Notes: generated by a model from the sequence alone, not told the origin. Numbered from the stretch's first letter, positions 54,755 through 63,899 are shown. The stretch: 64,000 bases of DNA from Blastococcus sp. DSM 46786 (GCF_900109665.1 NZ_FOAO01000009.1:115634-179633), one strand, 5' to 3'. Numbers and translations: made by a program.

Positions 54755-54820
54755 TTGTGCGGATGGAAGACTACCGCCCGCACGCGCCGGCCCCGCCACC
54801 GGGGCGGGCCGGCGCGCCTC

Positions 54821-55537
54821 TCAGCCGTTGACCACCCGGGCGGCCGGGTACTCGTCGATGTCGGCGAAACCGATGTCGTCGTCGTCCAGCCCGACGACCG
54901 CGCTGTTCTGCCACCCGGCCGGCGCCGGGGTGCGCGCGGCGACCACGCGGCCGGGGCGCAGGGCGTGCACCGGGGCCAGCGGGACGCTCGGGTGGGCCAG
55001 GGCCGGCAGCGCCTCCTGGGCGACGGTCTCGTGCACCTCCGACGACGTGCGCTGCACCGGCGCCGGTGCAGGCCGGGCGGCCGGGCGGGCCGGCGCACGG
55101 AGCGACTGGCGCGCCGCAGCACGGGCGGCGCGGCGCGCGGCCAGCCGCTCGCGGCGGGCGACCTTGCGGAGCACGAGCACGTAGCCCGCGGTCGCGAGGG
55201 TGGCGACGGCCTGGAGGGGCCACAGCCACGGCGTGAGCAGCAGGGCGCCGGCCAGCGAGGCGAGGGTGAGCAGCACCAGGCCGCCCAGCACCCGGCGGCG
55301 CACCGCGTGCACGTCCACCGTGAGCTCGCCCGACGTGCGCAGCACCGCGCGGTCGATCGACACCCGCTCGGTCTCCGCGTGCCGCACGGGGTCCACCGCG
55401 CGACGCCGCTGCAGGGTCCGTCCCGAGTCGGCAGCCTCGACCCGGCCGTCCTGCCCGTCGCCGCGGGTCACCACCATGGGCACCAGCACGACGAACCACA
55501 GCACGACCAGAGCGGCCAGCAGCACACCCGATCCCAT
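54821..55537 (-). CDS. GlpR/SepX-like cell-division membrane protein
   Basis: Bitopic or two-pass membrane protein of 238 residues: N-terminal TM (MGSGVLLAALVVLWFVVLVP), basic linker with RTLQRRRAV, a second hydrophobic pair around 85-120 (VLGGLVLLTLASLAGALLL, PLQAVATLATAGYVLVLR), then an Ala/Arg/Pro-rich stretch and a short conserved tail NSAVVGLDDDDIGFADIDEY. Location next to a GNAT gene, a MoeA/gephyrin-like gene and galU is that of GlpR (corynebacteria) and SepX (Streptomyces), the membrane receptor of gephyrin-like Glp in FtsZ-linked septation. The assignment is by context and layout, not by a catalytic motif. Confidence 0.75.
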   Translation of the reverse strand: MGSGVLLAALVVLWFVVLVPMVVTRGDGQDGRVEAADSGRTLQRRRAVDPVRHAETERVSIDRAVLRTSGELTVDVHAVRRRVLGGLVLLTLASLAGALLLTPWLWPLQAVATLATAGYVLVLRKVARRERLAARRAARAAARQSLRAPARPAARPAPAPVQRTSSEVHETVAQEALPALAHPSVPLAPVHALRPGRVVAARTPAPAGWQNSAVVGLDDDDIGFADIDEYPAARVVNG

Positions 55538-55715
55538 ACGACACCACCCGTCACATCAGTCACTCGCCCGGCGAGGTTAAGCACCCCGGACGGCGGGACG
55601 AGGGAGGCGCGCGGGCGTGTCGACGATGTGTTGTGGGACCGGTGTGACAGGAGACGGCGTGTCCCCCGCGACCACCTCGGCACCGGCCCCCGCGCGTGCT
55701 ATGCCGACGAGCCGA

Positions 55716-56348
55716 TCAGTCGACGGGTCGACCCGGCGCCGACCGCTCCCAGCGGTCCAGCACCCCGCGCGGCAGGTCCTCGGCGAGCAGCGCGTAGCTC
55801 AGGTGGTCGCGCCAGTCGCCGTCGATGTCGAGGTAGCGGCGCAGCAGCCCCTCGCGCTGGAACCCGAGCCGCTCCACCAGCCGCTGGCTGGGCCCGTTCT
55901 CCGGGCGGATGTCGGCCTGGAGCCGGTGCAGCCCGGCCGGGCCGAAGGCGTGGTCGCACACCAGGGCCACGGCCAGGGAGGCGATCCCGCGGCCGGCCAC
56001 CGATCGGTCGATCCAGTAGCCCAGGTACCCGGCGCGGAGCGCTCCCCGGACGATGTTGTCCACGGTGACCTGACCGGCCAGCCGGCCGTCGACGCGGATC
56101 GCGAAGGGCAGCGTGGTGCCCGTGCGGGCGCGCCGGGCCATGACCCGGCGCATCGCCCGGTAGCCCGCGGGGCCGTGCCGGGCCTGCCAGGACACGGGGG
56201 CCGTGGGCTCCCAGGGGCGCAGCCAGTCCTCGTTGGCCAGCCGCACCCGACTCCACTCGGCGGCGTCCCGGCGGTGCAGCGGGTGCAGCTCCACCGGTCC
56301 CCGGGCGAGCCGGGCCGGCCAGCCGGGGTGCAGCAGCGGATCGGTCAC
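55716..56348 (-). CDS. RimJ/RimL-like GNAT N-acetyltransferase
   Basis: Acetyl-CoA-dependent N-acetyltransferase, 210 residues. Seen: VELHPLHRRDAAEWSRVR, NEDWLRPWEPTAP, GQVTVDNIVRGAL, GYWIDRSVAGRGIASLA (the acetyl-CoA-binding RGIA loop) and LHRLQADIRPENGPSQRLVE LGF-type motif. It belongs to the RimJ branch, which acetylates N-termini of proteins such as ribosomal S5; the substrate is not defined here. GTG 56348. Lies 11 nt downstream of glp, between the two partners of the Glp-GlpR pair, a conserved actinobacterial order. Confidence 0.88.
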   Translation of the reverse strand: MTDPLLHPGWPARLARGPVELHPLHRRDAAEWSRVRLANEDWLRPWEPTAPVSWQARHGPAGYRAMRRVMARRARTGTTLPFAIRVDGRLAGQVTVDNIVRGALRAGYLGYWIDRSVAGRGIASLAVALVCDHAFGPAGLHRLQADIRPENGPSQRLVERLGFQREGLLRRYLDIDGDWRDHLSYALLAEDLPRGVLDRWERSAPGRPVD

Positions 56349-56359
56349 GGCACGCGCGG

Positions 56360-57781
56360 TCAGCCGCCGAGCAGCAGCGGCATGACGGTGACCAGCCCGC
56401 CGGCGGCCACCTCGGTGACGTCCTCGTCGATGACGATCAGGCAGTTCGCGCGTGCCATCCGCGCCAGCAGGGCGTCGGTGGCCTCCCCCACGGGCTCGAC
56501 CACGTAGCCGCCGTCGGGATGGCGCATCACGGTGCCGTGCAGGTACTGGCGGTACCCCAGCGGTGAGAGCAGGTGCTGACCGGAGATCGCCTGCACCGTG
56601 CGCCGGAACAGCTGCCGCTTGCCGAGCATCAGGCGGATGGCGGGCCGGACGAACACCTCGAAGGAGACCAGGGCCGCGACCGGCTCCCCCGGGACGCAGA
56701 TGACCGGCACCTCGTCGCGCCCCAGCCGGCCGAAGCCCTGGGCCGGGCCGGGGTGCATGGCCACCTGGCTGACGCGCATGCCCCCGAGCCCGGCCAGCGC
56801 CTCCTGCACCATGTCGAACGCGGGGCCGGTGAAGGTGCCGGAGACCAGCACCAGGTCGCTGCGCAGCAGCTGGCTCTCGAGCACCTCGGCCAGCCGCCGC
56901 TGGTCGCCGGGCAGGATCCCCCAGCGGTAGGCGTCGGCCCCCGCGTCGCGGGCGGCCGCGGCCAGCGCGTAGCTGTTGACGTCCACCACCTGCCCCGGCG
57001 CGAGGGGTGAGGTGATCTCCACCAGCTCCGTGCCGGCGCTGAGCACCGCCACGCGCGGGCGGGGCCGGACGAGGACGCGGTCGCGCCCGACGGCGGCCAG
57101 CAGGCTGATCTGCGCGGGCCCGATCGGGGTGCCGACGTGCACGGCCGGGTCACCCGGGGTGACGTCGTCACCGGTCCGGCGCACGTAGCTGCCCACGGGT
57201 GGCCCGGCCTGGACGGCGACCCGCGCCGCACCGTTGTCGGTCCACACGGCCGGGACGACGACGTCGGCCCCGGACGGGAGCATCGCCCCCGCGGCGACCC
57301 GCATCGCCAACCCCGGGCCGATGGACGACGGCTCGCTGGCCCCCGCGACGCTCTCCCCCACGACCGGCAGCTCCACCGGCCGGGCGACGGTCGCGTCCGC
57401 GACGTCCTCGGCCCGCACGGCGTAACCGTCGAGGGCGGCCTGGTCGAACGCCGGCAGCGCCCGCTGGCTGACGACGTCCTCCGCGCAGAGCAGTCCCTGG
57501 GCGTCGAGGACGGCGAGCTCGATGGGATCCGGCTGCGGCACGGCGGCCAGGATCTCGTCGAGGTGCCGCTCGACGGTGCGCACGAGGGGTGAGGCGTCGG
57601 AGCGCCCGTCGGCGGGCAGCGGCACCGGGCCGGTGAGCGCGCGCTGCGGCGCCACCGGGCCGGACGGGGCGCCGACCGGGCCGGTCCGCCGGGGCGGGGC
57701 CATGGGCATGTCGACCTGCGCGGTGTCCCGGTGGCCCCGGAACTCCCCGCCGTTGCTGCCGTCCTCGCTCTGCCCGGGCAT
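56360..57781 (-). CDS. glp: Gephyrin/MoeA-like protein (Glp)
   Basis: 473 residues with all MoeA domains: AFDQAALDGYAVRAEDVAD (domain I), VRAAGAMLPSGADVVVP-like AAGAMLPSG (about 175), molybdopterin-binding fold PRVAVLSAGTELVEI, VDVNSYALAAAARDAGAD, VLVSGTFTGPAFDMVQEAL, and the C-terminal domain IV. The usual MoeA motif SGGVSVG is here SGTFTGP, so molybdenum insertion is doubtful, as in the cell-division Glp homologues that bind FtsZ. An Ala/Pro-rich N-terminal extension of about 50 residues precedes it. ATG 57781 is chosen. The operon continues into the GNAT and GlpR/SepX genes; galU is upstream. Confidence 0.88.
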   Translation of the reverse strand: MPGQSEDGSNGGEFRGHRDTAQVDMPMAPPRRTGPVGAPSGPVAPQRALTGPVPLPADGRSDASPLVRTVERHLDEILAAVPQPDPIELAVLDAQGLLCAEDVVSQRALPAFDQAALDGYAVRAEDVADATVARPVELPVVGESVAGASEPSSIGPGLAMRVAAGAMLPSGADVVVPAVWTDNGAARVAVQAGPPVGSYVRRTGDDVTPGDPAVHVGTPIGPAQISLLAAVGRDRVLVRPRPRVAVLSAGTELVEITSPLAPGQVVDVNSYALAAAARDAGADAYRWGILPGDQRRLAEVLESQLLRSDLVLVSGTFTGPAFDMVQEALAGLGGMRVSQVAMHPGPAQGFGRLGRDEVPVICVPGEPVAALVSFEVFVRPAIRLMLGKRQLFRRTVQAISGQHLLSPLGYRQYLHGTVMRHPDGGYVVEPVGEATDALLARMARANCLIVIDEDVTEVAAGGLVTVMPLLLGG

Positions 57782-57896
57782 CCTCACCACCGTCGTCCCG
57801 CCGTGCCGTCCGCCGGCACCGCCCCGTGCGGCAGCGCCGCCCCTGGCCGGGGCCGGCGTCGTGCCACGGGTCCGATCGTGCCCTCGCGGGCGCCGG

Positions 57897-58817
57897 TCAG
57901 GACGGCGACGCGCCCTCGGGGGGCAGCTCGGTGACGAAGTCGCGCAGCCACCCGCGCAGGGCGGGGCCCAGGTCGTCGCGCTCGGCGGCCAGCCGGATGA
58001 CCGCCTTCAGGTAGTCGAGCTTGTCGCCGGTGTCGTAGCGGCGGCCGCCGAAGACGACGCCGTGGACCGGCTCGCCGCGCTCGACGAGCGTGGCGAGGGC
58101 GTCGGTCAGCTGGATCTCCCCGCCACGCCCGGGTGCGGTCTCCCGCAGGACGTCGAAGACCTCCGGCGCGAGCACGTACCGCCCGATGATGGCCAGGCTG
58201 CTGGGGGCCTCGTCGACGGGAGGCTTCTCCACCAGGCCGGTGACCGCCACGACGTCGCCGCCGTCGTCGGTGGGCTCGACCGCCACGGCGCCGTACTTGT
58301 CGATGTTCTCCCGCCCGACGTCGAGCAGTGCGATCACCGAGCCGCCGTGCTCGGCCTGGACGGCCAGCATCTGCTCCAGCAGGTGGTCGCGGGCGTCGAT
58401 CAGGTCGTCGCCCAGCAGCACGGCGAACGGCTCGTCGCCGACGAAGGCGGCCGCCTGCAGCACCGCGTGGCCCAGCCCGCGGGCCTCGCCCTGACGCACG
58501 AAGTGCACCTGCGCCACCTCGGTGGACTCGTGCACGGCGGCGAGCCGCCCGTCGTCGCCCTTCTTCTCGAGGGCGGTCTCGAGCTCGGGGGCGCGGTCGA
58601 AGAAGTCCTCGATGGCCGCCTTGCCGCGGCCGGTCACCATGAGCACCTCGGGCAGCCCGGCGCGGGCGGCCTCCTCGACGATGTACTGGAGGGCCGGCCG
58701 GTCCACCACCGGCAGCAGCTCTTTGGGCACGGCCTTGGTCGCGGGCAGGAACCGGGTGCCCATGCCTGCGACGGGGATGACCGCCTTCCGGGCCGGACGG
58801 GTGCTGGGGTTCGGCAT
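57897..58817 (-). CDS. galU: UTP-glucose-1-phosphate uridylyltransferase
   Basis: Makes UDP-glucose for glycans and for the polysaccharide island. 306 residues: KAVIPVAGMGTRFLPATKAVPKELLPV, RPALQYIVEEAARAG, EARGLGHAVLQAA, VLLGDDLIDA, VGRENIDKYGAVAVE, GLVEKPPVDEAPS, GEIQLTDAL and FGGRRYDTGDKLDYLKA. All hallmark motifs are present. ATG 58817. It is upstream of glp on the same strand (115-nt gap), the standard actinobacterial galU-moeA-rimJ order. Confidence 0.97.
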   Translation of the reverse strand: MPNPSTRPARKAVIPVAGMGTRFLPATKAVPKELLPVVDRPALQYIVEEAARAGLPEVLMVTGRGKAAIEDFFDRAPELETALEKKGDDGRLAAVHESTEVAQVHFVRQGEARGLGHAVLQAAAFVGDEPFAVLLGDDLIDARDHLLEQMLAVQAEHGGSVIALLDVGRENIDKYGAVAVEPTDDGGDVVAVTGLVEKPPVDEAPSSLAIIGRYVLAPEVFDVLRETAPGRGGEIQLTDALATLVERGEPVHGVVFGGRRYDTGDKLDYLKAVIRLAAERDDLGPALRGWLRDFVTELPPEGASPS

Positions 58818-58896
58818 GGCGGCAGCCTAGCCAGCGCCCACCGGCGGTCCCGGGTCCCGGCGCCGTGCATCACCCGTCCCGGGCGGTGGCCGGGTC

Positions 58897-59619
58897 TCAG
58901 CCGTCGTCGTCGGCCAGCAGCGGGACGTCGGAGACCAGGTCGATGTGCGCGGTCATCGCGGCGGCGGCCGCCGGCGCGTCGCCGGCGCGGATGGCCTCCG
59001 CGATCGCCCGGTGCCCCTCGAGGCTCCGCTGCGGTCGCCCCGCCTGGGACAGCGACTCGATCCGGCTTTCCCGGATGAGGTCGGCGATCTCGGCCATCAG
59101 CCGGCCCAGCAGCGGGGAGTGCCCCGCCGCCGTCACGGCCGCGTGGAAGCGCTCGTCCCCGCCGACCCCGCGCCCGCCGCGCCGGACGTCGTCGCCCATC
59201 GCCGCGAGAGCGGCGTCGATCTCGGCCAGATCGACCTCGGTGCGGCGCCGCGCGGCCAGCGCCGCCAGCCGGACCTCCAGCGCCTGCCGGGCCTCGATGA
59301 CGTCGCCCAGGTCGTCCCGCCGGGCGCGCAGCGCCGCCAGCACCGTCTCGGTTCGCGGCGCGGCGAGCAGGACGGTGCCGTCACCGTGGCGGACCGATAC
59401 CACGCCGGTGACCTCGAGGGCGACCAGCGCCTGGGCGAGAGTGGCCCGGCTGACGCCCAGGCTGGCCGCCAGGTCGCGCTCCGGGGGGAGCCGGTCACCG
59501 GGCCCCAGACCGCTCGTGCGGGCCCAGGAGATCAGCTGCTGGACCACTCGCTCGTAGAGGCGCGGCGAGCGGCGCAGCGGCTCGGGTTGGGCGATCGGCA
59601 GCTCCTCGCGCGCGCTCAC
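58897..59619 (-). CDS. GntR-family (FadR/FCD subfamily) transcriptional regulator
   Basis: 240-residue repressor or activator. N-terminal winged helix (LGPGDRLPPERDLAASLGVSR, VVSVRHGDGTVL) and C-terminal FCD domain with metal-binding DERFHAAVTAAGH, LEGHRAIAEAIRAGD and AAMTAHIDLV. FCD regulators commonly sense carboxylates. It diverges from the MatC-like transporter (125-nt gap), which contains a CACTG-AGC-CAGTG dyad that could be its operator. GTG 59619. Likely controls the malonate-type operon. Confidence 0.9.
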   Translation of the reverse strand: MSAREELPIAQPEPLRRSPRLYERVVQQLISWARTSGLGPGDRLPPERDLAASLGVSRATLAQALVALEVTGVVSVRHGDGTVLLAAPRTETVLAALRARRDDLGDVIEARQALEVRLAALAARRRTEVDLAEIDAALAAMGDDVRRGGRGVGGDERFHAAVTAAGHSPLLGRLMAEIADLIRESRIESLSQAGRPQRSLEGHRAIAEAIRAGDAPAAAAAMTAHIDLVSDVPLLADDDG

Positions 59620-59652
59620 GGGACCTCCCCTGCATGCTGGCCGATGTGCTCC

Positions 59653-59699
59653 TTGACACAGTGTGCCCCCCGGCTAGAGGCTAGGCCACTGAGCCAGTG
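59653..59699. promoter_or_regulatory. Divergent promoter and candidate GntR operator
   Basis: On the plus strand TTGACA (59653-59658) and TAGAGG (59675-59680) are 16 nt apart, facing the transporter gene. Seven bases on, CACTG-AGC-CAGTG (59687-59699) is a perfect 5-bp dyad fitting a dimeric regulator. A GTAGGAG ribosome site precedes the TTG start of the transporter. Confidence 0.5.
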
Positions 59700-59744
59700 A
59701 TCCAGCGCGCACCGACCCATCCCCCGCCGCCGTAGGAGACCCCC

Positions 59745-61082
59745 TTGTCCCCCGAGATCGTCACCATCCTGGCGCTCGTCGTGATCTTCGCGATCGCGAC
59801 CGTCCTGCCGATCAACATGGGTGCGCTGGCCTTCGTCGCCGCCTTCGTGGTGGGCACCCTCTCGGTCGGGCTCGCGACCGACGACATCATCGCCGGATTC
59901 CCCGCCGGGCTGGTGCTGACCCTGATCGGGGTCACCTACCTGTTCGCGATCGCCCAGAACAACGGCACCGTCGACCTGCTGGTCCGGGGCGCGGTGAAGT
60001 TGGTCGGCGGCCACGTGGCGGCCATCCCCTGGATCATGTTCTTCGTCACGGCCGTGCTCACCGCCATCGGGGCACTGTCCCCGGCCGCGGTGGCGATCAT
60101 CGCGCCGATCGCGCTCACCTTCGCCGCCCGGCACGACATCAGCCCGCTGCTGATGGGGATGATGGTCATCCACGGCGCGCAGGGCGGCGGCTTCTCGCCC
60201 ATCAGCGTCTACGGCGTGACGGTCAACGGGATCGTGGAGAACGAGGGGCTGCCCGGCAGCCCGCTGGCGGTCTTCCTCGGCGCGCTGTTCTTCAACATCG
60301 CCATCGCGATCGTGCTGTTCTTCGTCCTCGGCGGCCGGAAGCTCCTCGGTCGCAAGGTGGCCGCGGAGCCGGTCCCCCACGCCGAGCACGCCCACGGCAC
60401 GGTGGTGCGCGGCCACGGCGCGGCGCCCGGCCCCGGCGTCGGCGGGGACGACGACGAGCGCGCCCACCCCGACCGACCGGCGCCCGTGCGCTTCGAGCAG
60501 GTCCTCACGCTCGTCGGGCTGGTCGTCGTCGCCGTGCTCGCGCTCGCCTTCGACCTGGACATCGGCTTCGTCGCGATCACCGTCGCCGTCGTCCTCGCGC
60601 TCTTCTCCGCCGCGCAGCACAAGGGCGCGGTGAGCCAGATCAGCTGGTCGACCGTCCTGCTCATCGCCGGCGTGCTGACCTTCGTGTCCGTCCTCGAGGA
60701 GGCCGGCACGATCGACTACGTCGGCGACGCCGTCATCGGCCTGGGGGTGCCGCTGCTCATCGCGCTGCTGCTGGCCTACATCGGCGGCGTGGTGTCGGCG
60801 TTCGCGTCCTCGACGGCGATCATCGGGGTCGCCATCCTGCTCGCGGTGCCGTTCCTGGAAGAGGGGTCGATCAGCGCCGTGGGCGTGGTGGTCGCCCTGT
60901 CGGTGGCCTCGACGATCGTCGACGTCAGCCCGTTCTCGACCAACGGCGCGCTGGTGCTGGCCAACGCCCAGGACGTGGACAAGGACCGCTTCTACAAGCA
61001 GATCCTGGCCTACGCGGCGATCGTGGTGGCCGTCGGACCGCTGCTGTCGTGGCTGGTGTTCGTCGTCCCCGGCTGGCTGTGA
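59745..61082 (+). CDS. MatC-like dicarboxylate (malonate) transporter
   Basis: Polytopic carrier of the Na+-driven dicarboxylate superfamily, 445 residues, about 11 TMs. The N-terminal dicarboxylate-carrier MatC domain (INMGALAFVAAFVVGTLSVGL, DDIIAGFPAGLVLTLIGVTYLF) and the conserved SPAAVAIIAPI and STAIIGVAILLAVPF loops support the family. The middle cytosolic loop is His/Asp/Pro-rich (HAEHAHGTVVRGHG). TTG 59745 follows AGGAG with 6-nt spacing. First gene of the three-gene operon with a CoA-transferase and a carboxyltransferase, so malonate or a similar diacid is the probable substrate. Confidence 0.85.
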   Translation: MSPEIVTILALVVIFAIATVLPINMGALAFVAAFVVGTLSVGLATDDIIAGFPAGLVLTLIGVTYLFAIAQNNGTVDLLVRGAVKLVGGHVAAIPWIMFFVTAVLTAIGALSPAAVAIIAPIALTFAARHDISPLLMGMMVIHGAQGGGFSPISVYGVTVNGIVENEGLPGSPLAVFLGALFFNIAIAIVLFFVLGGRKLLGRKVAAEPVPHAEHAHGTVVRGHGAAPGPGVGGDDDERAHPDRPAPVRFEQVLTLVGLVVVAVLALAFDLDIGFVAITVAVVLALFSAAQHKGAVSQISWSTVLLIAGVLTFVSVLEEAGTIDYVGDAVIGLGVPLLIALLLAYIGGVVSAFASSTAIIGVAILLAVPFLEEGSISAVGVVVALSVASTIVDVSPFSTNGALVLANAQDVDKDRFYKQILAYAAIVVAVGPLLSWLVFVVPGWL

Positions 61083-61167
61083 CCCGGCTGGCCAGAGATA
61101 CTTCACCGCTGAGACACTTCCGGAGCGCAGCCACCGGAGCCGCGCCCCCCGAGCGAGGGAGCACACC

Positions 61168-62382
61168 ATGCCCGGACCGCTGGACGGCGTCCTCGTCGTC
61201 GACCTGACCCGCGCCCTCGCCGGGCCGCACGCCGCGATGATGCTCGGCGACCTCGGCGCCCGGGTGATCAAGGTGGAGACGCCGGGCACCGGCGATGACA
61301 CCCGCAGCTGGGGGCCGCCGTTCGTGCAGCCGTCCACCCGGGGCGGTGGGGCGGGTGGAGACACTGCCGACCGCGAGTCGACGTACTTCCTGTCCACCAA
61401 CCGGAACAAGGAGTCGATCACCCTCGACCTCAAGGACGAGGCCGACAAGACGGTGCTCACCGGCCTGCTCCAGCGCGCTGACGTGCTGCTGGAGAACTTC
61501 CGGCCCGGCACGCTGGCCCGGCTGGGCTTCGGCACCGACGTGCTCGCCGAGCTGAACCCGCGGCTGGTGACCCTCGCGATCAGCGGCTTCGGCCACGACG
61601 GCCCCGAGGGCGGCCGCGCGGGCTACGACCAGATCGCCCAGGGCGAGGGTGGCCTGATGTCGCTCACCGGGTCCGGGCCGGAGGACCCCCAGCGGGTCGG
61701 CGTCCCGATCGGCGACCTGCTGGCCGGCATGTACGGCGCCTACGGCGTGCTCGCCGCGCTGATCGAGCGGGGCCGGACCGGCCGCGGCCAGGTGGTGCGC
61801 ACCTCGCTGCTCGCGGCGATCGTCGGGGTGCACGCGTTCCAGGGGACGGCGTGGACGGTGGCGGGGAAGGTCGGCGCGGCGCAGGGCAACCACCACCCCT
61901 CGATCGCCCCCTACGGGCTGTTCCACTGCCAGGGCGGCAGCGTCCAGGTGGCCTGCGCCAACGACTCGCTCTGGCGGAAGCTGTGCGCCGAGTTCGGCTT
62001 CGACCCCGAGGCACCCGGGATGGCGACCAACGGCGACCGCGTGGAGCACCGCGCGGAGGTGATCGCGCTGCTGGAAGGGGCGTTCGCCGACATCCCCGCC
62101 GAGGACCTGCTGGCCCGGCTGGCGAAGGTGGGCATCCCGTCGGGCAAGGTCCGGTCGATCGACGAGGTGTACGGCTGGGACCAGGTGCTGTCCCAGGGTC
62201 TGCTGGTCGACGTCGACCACGCCACCCTCGGCCGGCTGCAGCTGCCCGGGCCGCCGCTCCGGTTCTTCTCCGCCGGGCCGGAGGGCGAGACCGAGACCAC
62301 CCGCCGCGAGCACACCGCTCCCCCGGTGCTGGGTGCCGACGGCGACGCCATCCGCGCCTGGCTGAACGGGCCGGCCGCGTGA
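61168..62382 (+). CDS. Class III CoA-transferase (CaiB/BaiF family)
   Basis: Transfers CoA between a carboxylate and an acyl-CoA. 404 residues: DGVLVVDLTRALAGPHAAMMLGDLGARVIKVE, FLSTNRNKESITLDLKDE, DVLLENFRPGTLARLGF, and a probable catalytic Asp in VGVPIGDLLAGMYGAYG. Fits the family length. It stands between the transporter and a carboxyltransferase, so it may activate the imported diacid (malonate to malonyl-CoA). The stop overlaps the next gene's GTG (GTGA), coupling the two. ATG 61168 has GAGGGAGC upstream. Confidence 0.92.
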   Translation: MPGPLDGVLVVDLTRALAGPHAAMMLGDLGARVIKVETPGTGDDTRSWGPPFVQPSTRGGGAGGDTADRESTYFLSTNRNKESITLDLKDEADKTVLTGLLQRADVLLENFRPGTLARLGFGTDVLAELNPRLVTLAISGFGHDGPEGGRAGYDQIAQGEGGLMSLTGSGPEDPQRVGVPIGDLLAGMYGAYGVLAALIERGRTGRGQVVRTSLLAAIVGVHAFQGTAWTVAGKVGAAQGNHHPSIAPYGLFHCQGGSVQVACANDSLWRKLCAEFGFDPEAPGMATNGDRVEHRAEVIALLEGAFADIPAEDLLARLAKVGIPSGKVRSIDEVYGWDQVLSQGLLVDVDHATLGRLQLPGPPLRFFSAGPEGETETTRREHTAPPVLGADGDAIRAWLNGPAA

Positions 62383-63899
62383 CCGCTCGCCCGGACGCCC
62401 GCAGCCTGCGCGATCTCGTCCTCGACGCCGGGTCGTGGCAGTCCTGGGACTCCCCCGTCCCGACCCGCGACGTCCCGGCCGACTACGCCGCCGAGCTCGA
62501 TCGCGCCGCGGAGAAGTCGCGGCAGGACGAGTCGGTGATCACCGGCGAGGGCCGGTTGCGCGGGCGCCGGGTCGCCGTCGTCGCCGGGGAGTTCGGCTTC
62601 CTCGCCGGGTCGATCGGGGTGGCCGCCGCGGAACGGCTGATCGCGGCGGTGGAGCGGGCCACCGACGAGGGCCTGCCGCTGCTGGCCGCGCCGGTGTCGG
62701 GCGGCACCCGGATGCAGGAGGGGACCGTCGCCTTCCTGCAGATGATCGGCATCACCGCGGCCATCGCGCGGCACAAGGAGGCGGGCCTCCCCTACCTGGT
62801 CTACCTGCGCCACCCCACCTTCGGCGGCGTGCTCGCCTCGTGGGGGTCGCTCGGGCACGTGACCATCGCCGAGCCCGGCGCCTCGATCGGTTTCCTCGGC
62901 CCGCGGGTGTTCGAGGCGCTGTACGGCGAGCCGTTCCCGGCCGACGTGCAGACCGCCGAGAACCTGGCCGAGCACGGCCTGATCGACGCCGTCGTCCCGC
63001 CCGAGCAGATCGCGGAGGTCGCCGACCGCGCGCTGCGCGTGCTCTCGGCGCGGCAGACCTGGCACCTCGACGTGCGGGACGCCGAGCGCCCCACCGCCGA
63101 GGACGGCACCGACGCCGACGATCCGGAGGACGGGCGCACCGCGTGGGACGTCGTGACGGCGTCGCGGCGCAAGGACCGCCCCGGGGTCCGCCGGCTGCTG
63201 CGGACCGCGGCGACCGACGTCGTCGGGCTCTCCGGCACCGGCGCCGGCGAGAAGGACCCCGGGCTGCTGCTGGCGCTGGCCCGCTTCGGCGGGGCGCCGT
63301 GCGTCGTGCTGGGGCAGGACCGGCGCGGGCAGTCGATGTCGGCGCCGCTGGGGCCGGCGGCGCTGCGCGAGGCGCGGCGCGGCATGCACCTGGCCGAGCA
63401 GCTGCGGCTGCCGCTGGTGACGCTGATCGACACCCCCGGCGCGGCGCTCTCCCGCGAGGCCGAGGAGGGCGGCCTGGCCGGGGAGATCGCCCGCTGCCTG
63501 CACGACCTCGTCGTGCTCAGGGCGCCCACCCTCGCGGTGCTGCTGGGTCAGGGCACCGGCGGTGGCGCGCTCGCGCTGGTGCCGGCCGACCGGGTGCTGG
63601 CGGCGGCCAACGGCTGGCTGGGCCCGCTGCCGCCGGAGGGGGCCAGCGCGATCGTGCACCGCACCGTCGACCGGGCCGACGAGATGGCCGCGCACCAGGG
63701 CGTGCGGGCCACCGACCTGTGGCGGGCGGGGATCGTCGACCGGGTGGTGCCCGAGCGGCCCGACGCGGCCGACGAGCCGGCCGAGTTCTGCCTGCGGCTG
63801 GGCCGGGTGCTGGGCGAGGAGCTGGCCGGGCTGCTCAGCCGCGACGACACCGAGCGCTTCCGCACCCGGCTGCACCGCTACCGCCACCTCGGCCGCTGA
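62379..63899 (+). CDS. Fused carboxyltransferase (AccD-AccA / MdcD-MdcE-like)
   Basis: 506-residue protein with two crotonase-fold halves. The first (about 40-240) resembles the beta half of malonate decarboxylase or acetyl-CoA carboxyltransferase: SGGTRMQEGTVAFLQM, LRHPTFGGVLASWGSLGHV, and GASIGFLGPRVFEAL. The second (about 255-506) resembles the alpha half: LIDTPGAALSREAEEGGLAG, VLLGQGTGGGALALVPADRV, LPPEGASAIVHRTVD. No zinc-ribbon precedes the first half and no biotin carboxylase or biotinyl domain is in the window. With the transporter and CoA-transferase it could decarboxylate malonyl-CoA to acetyl-CoA; a role in carboxylation with subunits elsewhere is the alternative. GTG 62379. Confidence 0.82.
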   Translation: MTARPDARSLRDLVLDAGSWQSWDSPVPTRDVPADYAAELDRAAEKSRQDESVITGEGRLRGRRVAVVAGEFGFLAGSIGVAAAERLIAAVERATDEGLPLLAAPVSGGTRMQEGTVAFLQMIGITAAIARHKEAGLPYLVYLRHPTFGGVLASWGSLGHVTIAEPGASIGFLGPRVFEALYGEPFPADVQTAENLAEHGLIDAVVPPEQIAEVADRALRVLSARQTWHLDVRDAERPTAEDGTDADDPEDGRTAWDVVTASRRKDRPGVRRLLRTAATDVVGLSGTGAGEKDPGLLLALARFGGAPCVVLGQDRRGQSMSAPLGPAALREARRGMHLAEQLRLPLVTLIDTPGAALSREAEEGGLAGEIARCLHDLVVLRAPTLAVLLGQGTGGGALALVPADRVLAAANGWLGPLPPEGASAIVHRTVDRADEMAAHQGVRATDLWRAGIVDRVVPERPDAADEPAEFCLRLGRVLGEELAGLLSRDDTERFRTRLHRYRHLGR

